Source of the DNA: an uncultured Bacillota bacterium
GTDB lineage: Bacteria > Bacillota_I > Bacilli_A > RF39 > UBA660
Assembly (NCBI GenBank): GCA_947176475.1
Contig: CAMWQX010000077.1
Span: 1 to 6,082, forward strand
Direction: 5' to 3'
Length of the DNA: 6,082 nt
In this document: piece by piece, positions 5,387 through 6,082 of the stretch
Position numbering within the stretch: position 1 is the stretch's first letter
Layout: each line of letters begins with the position of its first letter
Made by a program: the position numbers and the translations under genes
Notes under the pieces: model-generated
What the model saw: only the letters and a program-made list of their open reading frames with translations
The model's database searches: none
Told to the model about the DNA's origin: nothing

Positions 5387-6082
5387 AAAATAGCAAAGTT
5401 ATTATGATGAAGACAGATATCGTGACGGTTTAAAGTTTTTATTAAATCGTTTTGATTATTAAGTTTGATATCAATAAGACTGGCAATAGCAGCATTTGTA
5501 GGACGGTTTATTAATTCAAGAGCTATTGCGTAATCGATAATATCAATCACCATATCTAAAGCAGGAAAGTTTATATATGATTCATAATCGTCTTTAAAGT
5601 CAACAAAACGGTCATGAGAAATTATAATTTTGGCTTGTTCTAAAGAGGCGTCAATTTCAATTTTCTCATCAGATGCGGAAAAGATAATGTCACCAATAAT
5701 AATGGCTAGAGATAGGAAAAGAACAGAATCTAAATTGGATATGCGGCATATTTTGGCATCTTCGGTGTATCCAAGTTCACTTAAATAGTTAGCAGCTAGG
5801 AGAGTTCCAAAATATCCTTCAAGTTCAATAAATAATTGTTGATCTTCGTAGTTTATTCCATATTCGTGTAAAAGAGAGTTGAAAATGGCATGCATAGTTT
5901 CATGAGTAAGCGTAAAAAGATCTTCAGAGGTGTATTCTCTTAGAAGATTGATATAATTCTTATTAAATATGGCATCATAAATGGTCATACCAGAGATAGA
6001 AAGTTCTCCTTTGGTATTCTTTTTTCCTTCTTGAATATTGTAAGTATGATATTTTTTACCAATTAATTTTTTATAAATTCTA
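5359..6082 (-). CDS. HExxH metallopeptidase-like protein, 5'-truncated (possibly M3-like)
   Basis: The frame stays open to the right window edge, so the N-terminus is missing; the ATG at 5988 has no ribosome site and is probably an internal Met. About 240 residues are visible, 209 of them after that Met. The key feature is a zinc-protease signature, TLTHETMHAIF (H29, E30, H33 counted from that Met), with acidic candidates for the third ligand at E55 and E57 in FIELEGYFGTLLAANYL. A second His about 24 residues before a Glu, followed by a helix ending in NYLSELGY, recalls the oligopeptidase F/thimet (M3) layout. About 176 residues follow the motif, roughly the length of an M3 C-terminal part. 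However, the usual HExGH glycine and the C-terminal His/Tyr substrate motif of M3 are not evident, so it is divergent or from another gluzincin family. No signal peptide can be judged. Substrate unknown. It lies upstream of, and on the same strand as, the YrzE-type gene. Confidence 0.7.
   Translation of the reverse strand, partial: RIYKKLIGKKYHTYNIQEGKKNTKGELSISGMTIYDAIFNKNYINLLREYTSEDLFTLTHETMHAIFNSLLHEYGINYEDQQLFIELEGYFGTLLAANYLSELGYTEDAKICRISNLDSVLFLSLAIIIGDIIFSASDEKIEIDASLEQAKIIISHDRFVDFKDDYESYINFPALDMVIDIIDYAIALELINRPTNAAIASLIDIKLNNQNDLIKTLNRHDICLHHNNFAILKKEFTDIK

Noticed and set aside
5986..5988. ATG as the true start of the HExxH protein
   Set aside because: No ribosome site precedes it, and the frame continues for at least 31 codons to the window edge with protein-like composition.
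1..6082. Mycoplasma-type genetic code (TGA as Trp)
   Set aside because: Trp at conserved positions is TGG (for example W339 in Rel) and every gene reads through to family length without needing TGA as a sense codon.

Overview
This window comes from a very AT-rich, densely packed bacterial chromosome. The gene set and order point to the Bacilli side of the Bacillota, perhaps one of the small-genome gut lineages near the former Tenericutes; that placement is inference. The standard code fits: tryptophans at conserved positions are TGG, no frame needs TGA read as Trp, and all seven visible stops are TAA. There are no RNA genes, insertion sequences, CRISPR arrays or prophage genes, and no gene-free stretch longer than about 80 bases.

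Layout. (1) 1-764, plus: 3' part of an unrecognised protein whose C-terminal half resembles serpins. (2) 751-2034, minus: a multi-pass SpoVB/MurJ-type lipid flippase, overlapping gene 1 tail to tail by 14 bases. (3) 2035-2110: a 76-base divergent promoter region. (4) 2111-4965, plus: a tight operon comN-like / rel / dtd, with junctions of -1 and +3 bases. (5) 4954-4983: a perfect 12-bp inverted repeat that ends the operon and also encodes the last three codons and stop of both converging genes. (6) 4969-5313, minus: a four-helix membrane protein of the TIGR04086/YrzE type. (7) 5359-6082, minus: a 5'-truncated HExxH metallopeptidase-like protein, with a likely hairpin terminator at its 3' end.

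The genes spoVB, comN, relA, dtd and a yrzE-type gene also lie in one neighbourhood in Bacillus, with secDF, recJ and apt among them (from memory). The window therefore looks like a condensed and partly inverted version of that block, which supports the assignments of the two small proteins. The themes are stringent response (Rel), translation quality control (Dtd), post-transcriptional regulation (ComN family) and envelope lipid transport (SpoVB family).

The most notable observation is in Rel. The (p)ppGpp synthetase, TGS, zinc-finger and ACT parts look intact, but the N-terminal HD hydrolase domain has lost several catalytic residues: HD became HE, the following ED became DH, and the metal-ligand Asp of the ADRLHN motif became Gly. 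It may be a synthetase-only long Rel that kept the RFKD motif of bifunctional enzymes.
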